From Caenibius tardaugens NBRC 16725 (GTDB lineage: Bacteria > Pseudomonadota > Alphaproteobacteria > Sphingomonadales > Sphingomonadaceae), in assembly GCF_003860345.1 (NCBI RefSeq), contig NZ_CP034179.1, positions 3,456,001-3,520,000 on the forward strand: 64,000 nt of DNA, in the 5' to 3' direction. Positions 26,249 to 34,690 of this stretch are shown in pieces (positions within the stretch are counted from its first letter, which is position 1; each line of letters opens with the position of its first letter). The notes beneath the pieces are model-generated. The model worked only from the letters and a program-made list of their open reading frames with translations, had not been told where the DNA came from and searched no databases. A program made the position numbers and the translations under genes.

Positions 26249-27511
26249 ATGGACAGGGGAAGCGATCGCCGTGCCCGGATCATGCGTGAGGCCGCAACCC
26301 ATTTCCTGCAGGATGGGTTCGAACGGACCAGCATGGATCGTATCGCGGCCAGCGCGAAGGTCAGCAAGCAGGCGATCTATGAGCACTTCGACGATAAGGA
26401 AGACCTGTTCGATCGCGTGGTTCGGGCGGGCCTTTCCCCCGGTGATGACGGCACGATTATCGATAGCGACGATCTGCGCGCTACGCTGGCCAGTTATGCA
26501 GAAAGCCTGTTCAACGCGTTTGTGAAACCGCGCAATTATGGATTGTTCCGGGCAAATATCGTGGCGACCCGCAAGTTTCCGCAACTGGCTGCCGATCTGC
26601 ACGACTATCGCCGCAGTCAGAGCCACAAATTGGCCGCCTATCTGGAAAGGCAGGTGGATGAAGGCCGGATCAGCCCGTTCGAGGGGGATTCGGTTGATCT
26701 TGCGACGCGCCTGGGGGCAATGGGCGTGGAAGGCACCCGCTATTTTCTGGGATATCCATTGCCCCGAAAAGCGCCGCGGACTGCGCAGGCATGGCTGGCC
26801 GCCAAGGTGTTCGCCGATGGTGTCGGGACGGAAGGTATAAGTGGTGCGGGGGGGACGGATGGTTGCGATCCGCAACCGCCCTTCGTCGCAGCCTTGTCCG
26901 GCCCGCCGGGCAAGGCGCAGATGCGCCTGCCGCCCGAACGGTTCGCTGCCTTGTGCGATGCCGCCATCGACGAATTTCTCGCGCACGGTTTCGAAGGGGC
27001 GAGCCTGGAGCCGATCACTACGGCTGCCGGTATCGGGCGTGCGACAATCTATCGTCAGTTCGGTGGCAAGGCGGGCTTGTTTGCCTATGTCGTGGCGCGC
27101 GAAATTGCCGCGCAATGGCGCGATATTGCGATTCCTGACGGAGAAACCCCGTTCGAGCGGATGGAGGCGCTGTGCCGTCAGGTACTGGACCTTCATCTGA
27201 TGCCGCGTTCGCTTTCCATGCATTATCTGCTGGTGCAGGAAAGTGATCTGTTCCCGGAACTGGCGCGCACCTTTTATGACATGCAGGTAGACCGCGCCGG
27301 GCGGCCGTTCGCCGGGATACTGCGCGAAGCGGGAATGCCCACACCGGGGCCGGCGCTGTTGCGGATCTTCTTTACGCTGGCGAGTTACGGTGTACGATAT
27401 GTGGTGTCCCTGCGACCAGTCACGACGGCGGAGCGGGAGATGGTTTCCCGTCAGGCCGCAAGCATCATCCTTCGCGGGATGGCATGTGAAACTTTGCACG
27501 AGACGGAATGA
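26249..27511 (+). CDS. Tandem double-TetR regulator (two TetR modules in one chain)
   Basis: A single open frame of 420 residues encoding two TetR units. Unit one has a helix-turn-helix at about residues 28-47 (MDRIAASAKVSKQAIYEHF, then DDKEDLF) and a helical ligand domain to about 195. A linker rich in Gly and Pro (about 196-225) follows. Unit two has a second helix-turn-helix at about 252-271 (LEPITTAAGIGRATIYRQF, then GGKAGLF) and its own ligand domain to the end. TetR proteins normally carry one unit of about 200 residues and dimerise. This chain may act as a covalent pseudo-dimer. It sits between a sulfatase and its maturase, so it probably regulates sulfatase genes. Confidence 0.88.
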   Translation: MDRGSDRRARIMREAATHFLQDGFERTSMDRIAASAKVSKQAIYEHFDDKEDLFDRVVRAGLSPGDDGTIIDSDDLRATLASYAESLFNAFVKPRNYGLFRANIVATRKFPQLAADLHDYRRSQSHKLAAYLERQVDEGRISPFEGDSVDLATRLGAMGVEGTRYFLGYPLPRKAPRTAQAWLAAKVFADGVGTEGISGAGGTDGCDPQPPFVAALSGPPGKAQMRLPPERFAALCDAAIDEFLAHGFEGASLEPITTAAGIGRATIYRQFGGKAGLFAYVVAREIAAQWRDIAIPDGETPFERMEALCRQVLDLHLMPRSLSMHYLLVQESDLFPELARTFYDMQVDRAGRPFAGILREAGMPTPGPALLRIFFTLASYGVRYVVSLRPVTTAEREMVSRQAASIILRGMACETLHETE

Positions 27512-27565
27512 CACGCGTGCTGCGCGCGGTCGCAATTACACTTTTTCTGGTCGAAAGGATGGAGC

Positions 27566-28513
27566 TTGGATACGAAAACTGAACTTGTGGGGATGAAGAG
27601 AATTGCCGGTGGCACCTTCACCATGGGATCGGATCGCTTCTATCCTGAAGAAGCCCCTTTGCGGCAAGTCAGCGTCGATACGTTCTGGATGGACGAGGCG
27701 CCTGTCACCAACGCGGAATTTTCCCGCTTCGTCGAGGCTACAGGGTATCGGACTTTCGCGGAAACCGCGCCCGATCCGGCCGATTATCCCGGAATGGACC
27801 CGGCACTGGCGCAGGCCGGGTCGCTGGTGTTCTTCCGTACTGCCACGCCCGTGGATACCAACGATTATTCGCAATGGTGGCGGTTCGTAACCGGTGCTGA
27901 CTGGCGTCATCCCATAGGCCCGGGCAGTTCGCTTGAAGGACTGGACGATCACCCCGTGGTGCATATCGTGCACGAGGACGCGATGGCCTATGCGCAGTGG
28001 GCGGGGAAGACTTTGCCCACAGAAGCGGAATACGAGTTTGCGGCGCGCGGCGGGCTGGAAGGGGCGGATTATGCCTGGGGCGATGAACTTGCACCGGGCG
28101 GGGCGATGCTGGCCAACTACTGGCAGGGCATGTTCCCTTTCGCCAACCAGATGCTGGACGGGTGGGAGCGGACATCGCCCGTGCGGACATATCCGGCCAA
28201 CGGGTATGGCCTTTACGATCTGATTGGCAATGTCTGGGAATGGACGGATGACTGGTATGGACTGCCCGCTGACGAAAAGAAGGCCAAGGGCAGTTGCTGT
28301 GTTGCCGACAATCCCCGGGGCGGGCGCAAAGGTGACAGTTTCGATCCGTGCACTCCTACGGTGCCGATCCCGCGCAAGGTGTTGAAAGGAGGGTCGCATT
28401 TGTGCGCCCCGAACTATTGTCAGCGGTATCGGCCTGCCGCCCGCCATCCGCAGCCGCTGGACACGTCCACCAGCCATGTCGGGTTCCGGTGTATCGTGCG
28501 TGATCCGGGCTAG
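27566..28513 (+). CDS. Formylglycine-generating enzyme (sulfatase-maturating, SUMF1 family)
   Basis: A protein of 315 residues of the FGE-sulfatase family, which uses copper and O2 to oxidise the Cys of CxPxR in sulfatases to formylglycine. Family landmarks are GTFTMGSD near residue 17, LPTEAEYEFAARGG at 150-163, DLIGNVWEWTDDW and the redox pair C280 and C285 in HLCAPNYCQRYRPAAR, then SHVGFRC. Both sulfatases of this window have the matching Cys motif, so they are its likely substrates. The TTG start at 27566 follows AAAGGATGGAG; an ATG at 27593 is the alternative. No signal peptide is seen, so it would act in the cytoplasm before export. Confidence 0.92.
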   Translation: MDTKTELVGMKRIAGGTFTMGSDRFYPEEAPLRQVSVDTFWMDEAPVTNAEFSRFVEATGYRTFAETAPDPADYPGMDPALAQAGSLVFFRTATPVDTNDYSQWWRFVTGADWRHPIGPGSSLEGLDDHPVVHIVHEDAMAYAQWAGKTLPTEAEYEFAARGGLEGADYAWGDELAPGGAMLANYWQGMFPFANQMLDGWERTSPVRTYPANGYGLYDLIGNVWEWTDDWYGLPADEKKAKGSCCVADNPRGGRKGDSFDPCTPTVPIPRKVLKGGSHLCAPNYCQRYRPAARHPQPLDTSTSHVGFRCIVRDPG

Positions 28514-28544
28514 GAATGGGCGCCAAAACGATTACATAGCTGCC

Positions 28545-29354
28545 ATGGCAAGGCAGACCGACCAGTTGCATCGCGCAGCGGCAGAAGCACCCGATAGCAT
28601 CCGCCGCCCGGCGACCGGTTGGGCGATGCTCGAACCCTTCCGGTTTGCATGGGAAGTCGGCGCCCTTGTCGCCACCGCGCCCATGCTGGCGACAGTTGCG
28701 CGGGGCGATGGGCATCCGGTTATGGTGTTGCCCGGCTTTGCGGCGACCGATTGCGGCACCATTGTGCTCAGACAGTACCTTTCCCTGTTGGGGTATCAGG
28801 TGTTTCCGTGGGATCTGGGCCTCAACCTCGATCAGCATAGCGATGGGGAACATGGCGATCATGTCGAACGCCGCGTGCGGGAAATCGTCGAAGCGACGGG
28901 GCGCAAGGTCAGCCTTGTCGGCTGGAGCCTGGGCGGTGTCATCGCGCGGGAGGTGGCCCGGCGCGATTCTGCTGATCTGCGCCAGGTCATCACGCTGGGC
29001 AGCCCGTTCGCGGGTAACCCGGGCGCAACCAGTATGCCGATCCTCTACCGGCTGATCACCGGGAAAAGCCTGTCCGGACCGGAAAGCCGCAAGCGTGCGC
29101 TGGGCGGATATCGCCCGCTCGACGTGCCTTCGAGTGCGATTTTCAGCAAGAGCGACGGGGCCGTGGCCTGGCAAAACTGTGTCAGCGAAACCGACGCGAT
29201 CACCGAAAATATCGAAGTCTGTTCGAGCCATAGCGGGTTTTCCGCCAACCCTGCGGTATTCTATGCGGTGGCGGACCGATTGGCGCAGCCCGAAGATGGC
29301 TGGCGAAAATTCGCCATTTCAGGCCCTTACGCCGCGTTCTTCCCCTCGGAATAA
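28545..29354 (+). CDS. Alpha/beta hydrolase, lipase/esterase-like
   Basis: A protein of 269 residues with the alpha/beta hydrolase fold. VMVLPGFAATDCG forms the oxyanion region, the nucleophile Ser is in LVGWSLGGVIAR, and a late SSHSGF carries the probable catalytic His. It resembles triacylglycerol-lipase-like esterases of unknown substrate. No signal peptide is apparent. The ATG at 28545 (MARQTDQL) is my choice; the frame continues upstream into the maturase gene without a better start. It follows the maturase gene by 31 bp, so it may be in the same transcript. Confidence 0.75.
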   Translation: MARQTDQLHRAAAEAPDSIRRPATGWAMLEPFRFAWEVGALVATAPMLATVARGDGHPVMVLPGFAATDCGTIVLRQYLSLLGYQVFPWDLGLNLDQHSDGEHGDHVERRVREIVEATGRKVSLVGWSLGGVIAREVARRDSADLRQVITLGSPFAGNPGATSMPILYRLITGKSLSGPESRKRALGGYRPLDVPSSAIFSKSDGAVAWQNCVSETDAITENIEVCSSHSGFSANPAVFYAVADRLAQPEDGWRKFAISGPYAAFFPSE

Positions 29355-29368
29355 TCCGGGGCGGGAAA

Positions 29369-29382
29369 TTGATTCCCCTCAA
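29369..29382 (+). promoter_or_regulatory. FNR/FixK-type box upstream of hemN
   Basis: TTGATTCCCCTCAA matches the FNR consensus TTGAT-N4-ATCAA at nine of ten defined bases. It lies 35 bp upstream of the hemN start. Anaerobic hemN genes in proteobacteria are classically activated by FNR/FnrL at such sites, so low-oxygen induction is expected. Confidence 0.7.
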
Positions 29383-29417
29383 TGAGTGGGGGGGCGGGCT
29401 TTGCTCTAAAGCCCCTC

Positions 29418-30731
29418 ATGTGGCCTTACTACCCAGACCTGCTCGACAAGCCCGTCCCTCGTTACACGAGCTTTCCCACGGCTGCGGAATTCGCGGGCGA
29501 TATCGGTCCGGCCGATCAGATGGCGGCGCTGGAGCAGGCGTCGGGGGATGTGTCGCTCTATATCCATATCCCCTTCTGTGAATCGATTTGCTGGTATTGC
29601 GCCTGCAATACCGGTGCGGCCAATCGGCGGCAGAGGCTGGCAAGCTATCTGGACGCCCTGCATCGCGAAATCCGCATGGTTGCCGCGCGTCTGCCATCGG
29701 ATGCGCGTGTGCGGCGTATCGCGTTCGGTGGGGGCAGCCCCAATGCGATAGCACCCGTCGATTTTGTGCGACTGTTCAACGAACTGGAACTGCGGTTCCG
29801 CCCTGTCGATCCGATTATTTCGATCGAACTCGATCCGCGAACGTTGATCGATGAATGGGGCAATGTCGTGCGGGGGATCGGGGCAACCCATGCCAGCATG
29901 GGTGTGCAGACTTTCGCCCCGCATTTGCAGGAAGCGATCGGGCGCGTGCAGCCACGTGACATGATCGAACGCAGCGTAGATATTCTGCGCGGTGCGGGGG
30001 TGACATCGCTCAACTTCGATCTGATGTACGGTTTGCCGGGGCAGGGTAGGGACGATCTTACCGATACGCTGGCCGATACCGTGGCGCTGGGTGCAGACCG
30101 GATCGCCCTGTTCGGTTATGCGCATGTGCCGCACCTGATCGCACGCCAGCGCCGTATTGATGCCAGCGCACTTCCCCCGAAGGAGGAGCGGTTCGTTATG
30201 GCGGAGATGGGCTATCAGCAACTGGTCAAGGCGGGGTATGCGGCCATCGGCTTCGATCATTTCGCCCGGCCCGACGATCCTCTGGCAAAAGCCGCCGCCA
30301 CAGGCCAGTTGCATCGCAATTTTCAGGGTTTTACCGACGATGCTGCTGCGGTTCTGATCGGGCTGGGGGCATCCGCGATCAGCAACTTCCCCGATGTTCT
30401 TGTCCAGAATGAAAAGAACAGCGGACGCTACCGGATGCTTCTGTCGCAAGGTGTCTTGCCAGCCGGCCTTGGGGTGCGGCGGTCTGCGGATGACCGGATG
30501 CGGGGTGCGATTATCGAAGGGTTGCTGTGTCATGGCCGGGCAGTCGTGGCGCCTGAACTGGCACGCGCCGTTGCGCAGGGGCTGGCCCCATACCTTGCGA
30601 GGGGGTTATGCGTTTTCGATCGGGAAGAACTGGTGATCACGGACGGAGGGCTGCCTTACGCACGCAGCATCGCTGCCCAGTTTGATCCCTATAGGCAAGA
30701 TTCCCCAAGGCGATTCAGTTCCGCCATCTGA
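29418..30731 (+). CDS. hemN: Oxygen-independent coproporphyrinogen III oxidase
   Basis: A radical-SAM enzyme of 437 residues that decarboxylates coproporphyrinogen III to protoporphyrinogen IX without O2 in heme synthesis. The 4Fe-4S/SAM motif is CESICWYC (C54, C58, C61), followed by the second Cys motif residue at 63. The SAM-binding GGGSPNAI and the substrate-specific N-terminus (YYPDLLDKPVPRYTSFPTA) are those of true HemN rather than HemW. The ATG at 29418 (MWPYYPDL) is the family start. A near-consensus FNR box lies just upstream. Confidence 0.95.
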   Translation: MWPYYPDLLDKPVPRYTSFPTAAEFAGDIGPADQMAALEQASGDVSLYIHIPFCESICWYCACNTGAANRRQRLASYLDALHREIRMVAARLPSDARVRRIAFGGGSPNAIAPVDFVRLFNELELRFRPVDPIISIELDPRTLIDEWGNVVRGIGATHASMGVQTFAPHLQEAIGRVQPRDMIERSVDILRGAGVTSLNFDLMYGLPGQGRDDLTDTLADTVALGADRIALFGYAHVPHLIARQRRIDASALPPKEERFVMAEMGYQQLVKAGYAAIGFDHFARPDDPLAKAAATGQLHRNFQGFTDDAAAVLIGLGASAISNFPDVLVQNEKNSGRYRMLLSQGVLPAGLGVRRSADDRMRGAIIEGLLCHGRAVVAPELARAVAQGLAPYLARGLCVFDREELVITDGGLPYARSIAAQFDPYRQDSPRRFSSAI

Positions 30732-30897
30732 TTGTAACCCGATTGCAGGGTGGGCAACGCATCTCTGTTCGCCCGGCTTGATCCCCGATCCGCCGAAGTA
30801 ATTCGCCTGCATGGGAAACTCATGGTTACGTTGTAGCGTTACAGCGGCATAGACAGCGCAACAGTATGCCTGATCATAGCTCGCGAGGTGCAAAACG

Positions 30898-32256
30898 ATG
30901 CCCACCCAGATCAATCCCGCGACCGGAGAGAAAGGCAAGAGCTTTCCTGAATTGGATGATCGGGCGATCGATGTGGCGCTGGATGAAGCCGTTGTCGCCT
31001 TCCGGCAATGGCGTACCAGCGATTTGAACGATCGCGTCGATCTGCTGAACCGGATCGCTGACCAGTTCGATGCACGGCAGGAAGAACTGGCGGCAGTGGC
31101 CACGTTCGAGATGGGTAAACCCATCGCGCAGGCGCGGGCCGAAGTTGCCAAATCGGCGAGCGCCTTTCGCTATTACGCGGAGCACGGACCTGCGCAATTG
31201 GCGCCCATCGATCACGATATGCCACAAGGGACAGCGCGGTCGCACTGGCTGGCGCAAGGGCCGGTTCTGGCCATCATGCCCTGGAATTTTCCCTACTGGC
31301 AGGCGGTTCGCTTCATGGCGCCGGCTATCATGGCGGGCAATGTCGGCCTGCTGAAGCACGCTAGCCTGACGCCCGAATGCGCGGATTTGCTGGAAGATGT
31401 GGTCTTGGCTGCGGGTGCGCCCAAAGGGCTTTTCCGCAATCTTCACGTGCAGGCGTCTCGCGTCGAAAAGATCATTGCCGATCCCCGCGTCGTTGCGGCA
31501 ACCCTGACAGGCAGCGAGGGGGCCGGGGTGAAGGTCGCGGAAGCGGCAGGCCGCAATTTGAAAAAGGTCGTGCTCGAACTGGGCGGGTCCGATCCGTTCA
31601 TCGTTATGCCGAGCGCCGACGTGGATCAGGCGGCATCGGTTGCAGTGAAAGCGCGCCTGCAGAATGCCGGACAATCCTGCATTTGTGCCAAGCGGATGAT
31701 TGTCCATACGGACATCTATGACGCATTTATGGATCGCTTTGCCGAAGGCGTGCGGTCCTATCGCGTGGGTGATCCGCTGGATCCGGCGAGCGAGATGGGG
31801 CCGCTATCCAGCGTGCAGGCGCGTGACGATATGCTGCGGCAAATCGCCGAGGCTGAACGAAGCGGTGCGCACAGGCTGTTTGGCGGCGAGGGACTGGATC
31901 GCCCTGGTGCATGGATGACGCCTGCGATCCTGACGGATATCCCGCGCGATGCCCCGGTTACGCGGGAGGAATTCTTCGGGCCCGTGGCAATGGTTTTCAA
32001 AGTGGGCAGTCTGGACGAAGCGGTCGACTTGGCCAATGATGTCCCGTTCGGTCTGGGATCGAGCGTGTGGACCCACGATGCCGCAGAACAGGCGCGATTT
32101 ACGCGGGATATTGAAGCGGGGATGATGGCGGTCAATCAGATGCTGGCGTCTGATCCACATGTCCCCTTCGGCGGGGTAAAACGTTCGGGCCACGGGCGCG
32201 AACTGAGTGCGATCGGCCTGCACGAATTTATGAATTGCAAAAGCGTGATGCAGTAA
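30898..32256 (+). CDS. NAD(P)-dependent aldehyde dehydrogenase (succinate-semialdehyde dehydrogenase-like)
   Basis: A protein of 452 residues of the aldehyde dehydrogenase superfamily. The catalytic Cys is in NAGQSCICAKR and the general-base Glu in VLELGGSDPF; cofactor motifs MPWNFPYWQ and LTGSEGAGV are present. The length and the NAGQSCICAKR pattern resemble the GabD1-type succinate-semialdehyde dehydrogenases. The ATG at 30898 is the family start. It is not obviously in an operon with hemN (166-bp gap) but may be co-transcribed with the small monooxygenase-like gene that follows after 74 bp. Confidence 0.88.
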   Translation: MPTQINPATGEKGKSFPELDDRAIDVALDEAVVAFRQWRTSDLNDRVDLLNRIADQFDARQEELAAVATFEMGKPIAQARAEVAKSASAFRYYAEHGPAQLAPIDHDMPQGTARSHWLAQGPVLAIMPWNFPYWQAVRFMAPAIMAGNVGLLKHASLTPECADLLEDVVLAAGAPKGLFRNLHVQASRVEKIIADPRVVAATLTGSEGAGVKVAEAAGRNLKKVVLELGGSDPFIVMPSADVDQAASVAVKARLQNAGQSCICAKRMIVHTDIYDAFMDRFAEGVRSYRVGDPLDPASEMGPLSSVQARDDMLRQIAEAERSGAHRLFGGEGLDRPGAWMTPAILTDIPRDAPVTREEFFGPVAMVFKVGSLDEAVDLANDVPFGLGSSVWTHDAAEQARFTRDIEAGMMAVNQMLASDPHVPFGGVKRSGHGRELSAIGLHEFMNCKSVMQ

Positions 32257-32330
32257 CCTGTCACGCGATCACCGTTCCCCTGTTGGCCCTACAGGGCATA
32301 AGGGGCGAGCACGAGAGTAAGGATCGACCT

Positions 32331-32648
32331 ATGTTTATTGCGATGAACCGGTTTGAAGTGCTGCGGGGGCAGGAACAGGCCTTTGAGCAGGTCTGGGCGT
32401 CGCGCGATACGTTTCTTGCCGATGTGCCGGGCTTTGTGGAATTTCATCTTCTGCGCGGGCCCGAGGCTGACGACCATACGTTGTTCGCATCGCACACAAT
32501 CTGGCAATCGCGCACCGATTTCGAGGCATGGACCAAATCGGAAGCTTTCCGCATGGCGCATCGTAACGCCGGGGATAACAAGCCGCTCTACCTCGGACAT
32601 CCGCGATTTGAAGGTTTCGAGGTGGTGCAGACGGTGGGCGGGGCCTAG
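32331..32648 (+). CDS. Antibiotic-biosynthesis-monooxygenase (ABM) domain protein, IsdG/HmoB-like
   Basis: A small protein of 105 residues with the dimeric ferredoxin-like ABM fold: FIAMNRFEVLRGQEQAFEQ, then VPGFVEFHLLRGPE and the helix SRTDFEAWTKSEAF followed by RMAHRNAG. Pattern and length resemble heme-degrading monooxygenases (IsdG/HmoB) and related stress proteins. Proximity to hemN is suggestive but 1.6 kb away. The stop codon overlaps that of the convergent NUDIX gene within CCTAGG. Confidence 0.8.
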   Translation: MFIAMNRFEVLRGQEQAFEQVWASRDTFLADVPGFVEFHLLRGPEADDHTLFASHTIWQSRTDFEAWTKSEAFRMAHRNAGDNKPLYLGHPRFEGFEVVQTVGGA

Positions 32649-33202
32649 GCCCTATCTCGGAGGTCGGTGCGTAGCAATTCGGCGCCAAGCAGAAGCAGGA
32701 TGCGGACATCGATGGCTTTGTCTGCCTTGCGTTGGGCGGCGATGAATGCGGGCAGCGCGGCAAGGGCGATGCGATGGGGGATGATGTCTTCCCCATCCAC
32801 GCCGCCGCCCTTGCCGACTTTTTCCAGCCCTGACGCGCGGATCAGGCAGAAACTCTCGCTCACCATCCCCGGTGAAGAGTAGAATTCTCCACAATCTTCG
32901 AGGCGCGCGGCGCGATAACCCGTTTCCTCTTCCAGTTCGCGTCCGGCGGCGGCAAGCGGATCTTCATCGGGCCCACCGTCGTCATCACCAATCAGCCCGG
33001 CGGGCAGTTCGATGCAGGCTCGGCCAAGTGGCACGCGATACTGTTCGACGAGGATCACGTGATCGTCCTCCACCGCGAGGATGACGGCCGCGCGAATGCC
33101 CCTTGATCGGGACACGTATTCCCAGCGGCCCCGGGTCTTCGCGGTGATAAAACGCCCTTCCCAGACGATCTGCTCGGGTGCTTCTGCGTCGCGGTTGCTC
33201 AT
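32645..33202 (-). CDS. NUDIX hydrolase (ADP-ribose/ADP-sugar pyrophosphatase-like)
   Basis: A protein of 185 residues with a NUDIX box AAAGRELEEETGYRA; the Glu residues that bind Mg are present, and the upstream part of the motif is slightly altered by an acidic insertion (GLIGDDDGGPDED). The preceding strand VILVEQYRVPLGRACIELPAG is typical of ADP-ribose pyrophosphatases. Its start codon overlaps the stop of the upstream TPM gene (ATGA), so it is the last gene of the LemA-TPM-TPM-NUDIX operon. Confidence 0.88.
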   Translation of the reverse strand: MSNRDAEAPEQIVWEGRFITAKTRGRWEYVSRSRGIRAAVILAVEDDHVILVEQYRVPLGRACIELPAGLIGDDDGGPDEDPLAAAGRELEEETGYRAARLEDCGEFYSSPGMVSESFCLIRASGLEKVGKGGGVDGEDIIPHRIALAALPAFIAAQRKADKAIDVRILLLLGAELLRTDLRDRA

Positions 33203-33888
33203 AATTCGATCAGTCGGTCCGGCAGTTCGTTTTCATCGTTGGCATCGCGGGGAAGATGTTGGGCAAGGATCGCCCCCACACGGTCCACGGCTGCGCACAT
33301 GCCTTCTGCAACCTGGCCTTGCTTAAGTTCGGCCAGCATCGCGGAAAGCGCATCGCCCCAGACTTCGGGATCGACTCGTGTGGCAATCGTTTCGTCGGCG
33401 ACGATTTCCGCCCGATGTTCGCGCATGGACAGATAGATGAGAATGCCGGTGCGGCCGCGCGTTCGCCGTTCCGCGCCGATCCGAAAGGCTGCGATGGCCC
33501 GTTCATGAACTCGCGCCTTGCGCACGGGGCCGGGCACCAGCGCCAGTCTCAGCGGCCGCCAGAGCAAGAGCAACCAGGCGCTGCCGAATTTCAATGTGGC
33601 CACCACGGTGGCAATGGCGAAGGCATGTGCGGCGGTCCACTCGGTGTTCCAACTGCTGCGGAACCACGCGAGTTTCGACAAGTAAAATTCGGGCCAGATG
33701 GAAATGACTGTCAGCGCGGCAAATGCGACAAGCGCCGACCAGGCGAGCGCAACATCGCCGTAGTCATCCGATTGGTCTGCCAGGATCGTGACGATTTCGC
33801 CGGCGGTGTTGGATTCGGCGGCTGCGACGGCATTGCTGATGCGCTGACGGCTGTGATCATCCAGCCACGAAGGTTGCTGTTGGGTCAT
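33199..33888 (-). CDS. TPM-domain membrane protein
   Basis: A protein of 229 residues containing a TPM (TLP18.3/Psb32/MOLO-1) phosphatase-like domain: the N-terminal half has AVAAAESNTAGEIVTILAD, two hydrophobic helices follow (ALAWSALVAFAALTVI and a second near residue 90), and the C-terminal half has GRTGILIYLSMREHRAEIVAD. It matches the second TPM gene often found after LemA. Its role is unknown; it probably acts at the inner membrane. It starts 2 bp after the preceding TPM gene. Confidence 0.85.
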   Translation of the reverse strand: MTQQQPSWLDDHSRQRISNAVAAAESNTAGEIVTILADQSDDYGDVALAWSALVAFAALTVISIWPEFYLSKLAWFRSSWNTEWTAAHAFAIATVVATLKFGSAWLLLLWRPLRLALVPGPVRKARVHERAIAAFRIGAERRTRGRTGILIYLSMREHRAEIVADETIATRVDPEVWGDALSAMLAELKQGQVAEGMCAAVDRVGAILAQHLPRDANDENELPDRLIEL

Positions 33889-33890
33889 GG

Positions 33891-34676
33891 TTACCAGCTC
33901 CCGCTCGCGCCGCCGCCGCCAAAACTGCCCCCGCCGCCAGAAAAGCCGCCGCCCCCGAAACCGCCACCGGAACCACCGCCACCGAAGCCGCCTCCCGGAA
34001 AGAGAATGACCGGCCCCGACCCACGGTAGGAACGGCCGCCACGGGCGCGCATGATCATGGGTAGCACGAAGAACAGGCCGAAGAATATCAGCCAGATGAT
34101 CATGCCCACGGGGAACCCTTCGTCAGCCTGCTGTTCCTGCTGGTTTGCCTGAGCGGCCAGTTGGCGTGCTTCCTCGTCAGGCAGGGTGAGCTGTTTGATG
34201 ATGGCATCCGTTCCGGCAACGATGCCGCCGGGCATGTCGCCAGCCTTGAAGCGGGGCAGAATGGCGTTGTTGATGATGAGAAAGGACATGCCATCGGTGA
34301 GGATCGGTTCGAGCCCGTAACCGACTTCTATGCGCACTTTGCGTTCGTTGGGCGCGACGATCAGCAATGCACCATCGTTGCGTTGCTTGTCCCCCAGCCC
34401 CCAATGGCGGCCGAGACGATAGCCATAGTCGGAGATTTCGTAGCCATCGAGACCGGGCAGGGTAACCACCACCAACTGCCGCCGGGACTGTTTTTCCAAC
34501 GCGTCCAGTTTCGCGACGAGCTGCGCTTCGGTGTCTGCGGGAATGATATTGGCTGCATCCACCACACGTCCGGACAGCGCGGGGAAAGTCTGCGCCGCTG
34601 CTGGCCCCGTTATGACAAGAGCAAGCAGCAGCGCACAGATCATGCGCCTGAACGTTGAAAACGCCGGTCCACGCAT
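33891..34676 (-). CDS. TPM-domain protein with Gly-rich tail (YgcG-like)
   Basis: A protein of 261 residues: signal peptide (MICALLLALVITGPAAAQ), TPM domain (LSGRVVDAANIIPADTEAQL through RKVRIEVGYGLEPILTDGMS), a membrane helix (MIIWLIFFGLFFVLPMIM) and a C-terminal tail of about 40 residues that is almost entirely Gly and Ser (blocks such as GGGFGGGGSGGG). This is the usual LemA-partner architecture. The TPM domain faces the periplasm. The start at 34676 or the ATG at 34643 are both possible. Confidence 0.88.
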   Translation of the reverse strand: MRGPAFSTFRRMICALLLALVITGPAAAQTFPALSGRVVDAANIIPADTEAQLVAKLDALEKQSRRQLVVVTLPGLDGYEISDYGYRLGRHWGLGDKQRNDGALLIVAPNERKVRIEVGYGLEPILTDGMSFLIINNAILPRFKAGDMPGGIVAGTDAIIKQLTLPDEEARQLAAQANQQEQQADEGFPVGMIIWLIFFGLFFVLPMIMRARGGRSYRGSGPVILFPGGGFGGGGSGGGFGGGGFSGGGGSFGGGGASGSW

Positions 34677-34690
34677 GGCTGGAAGGTCGA

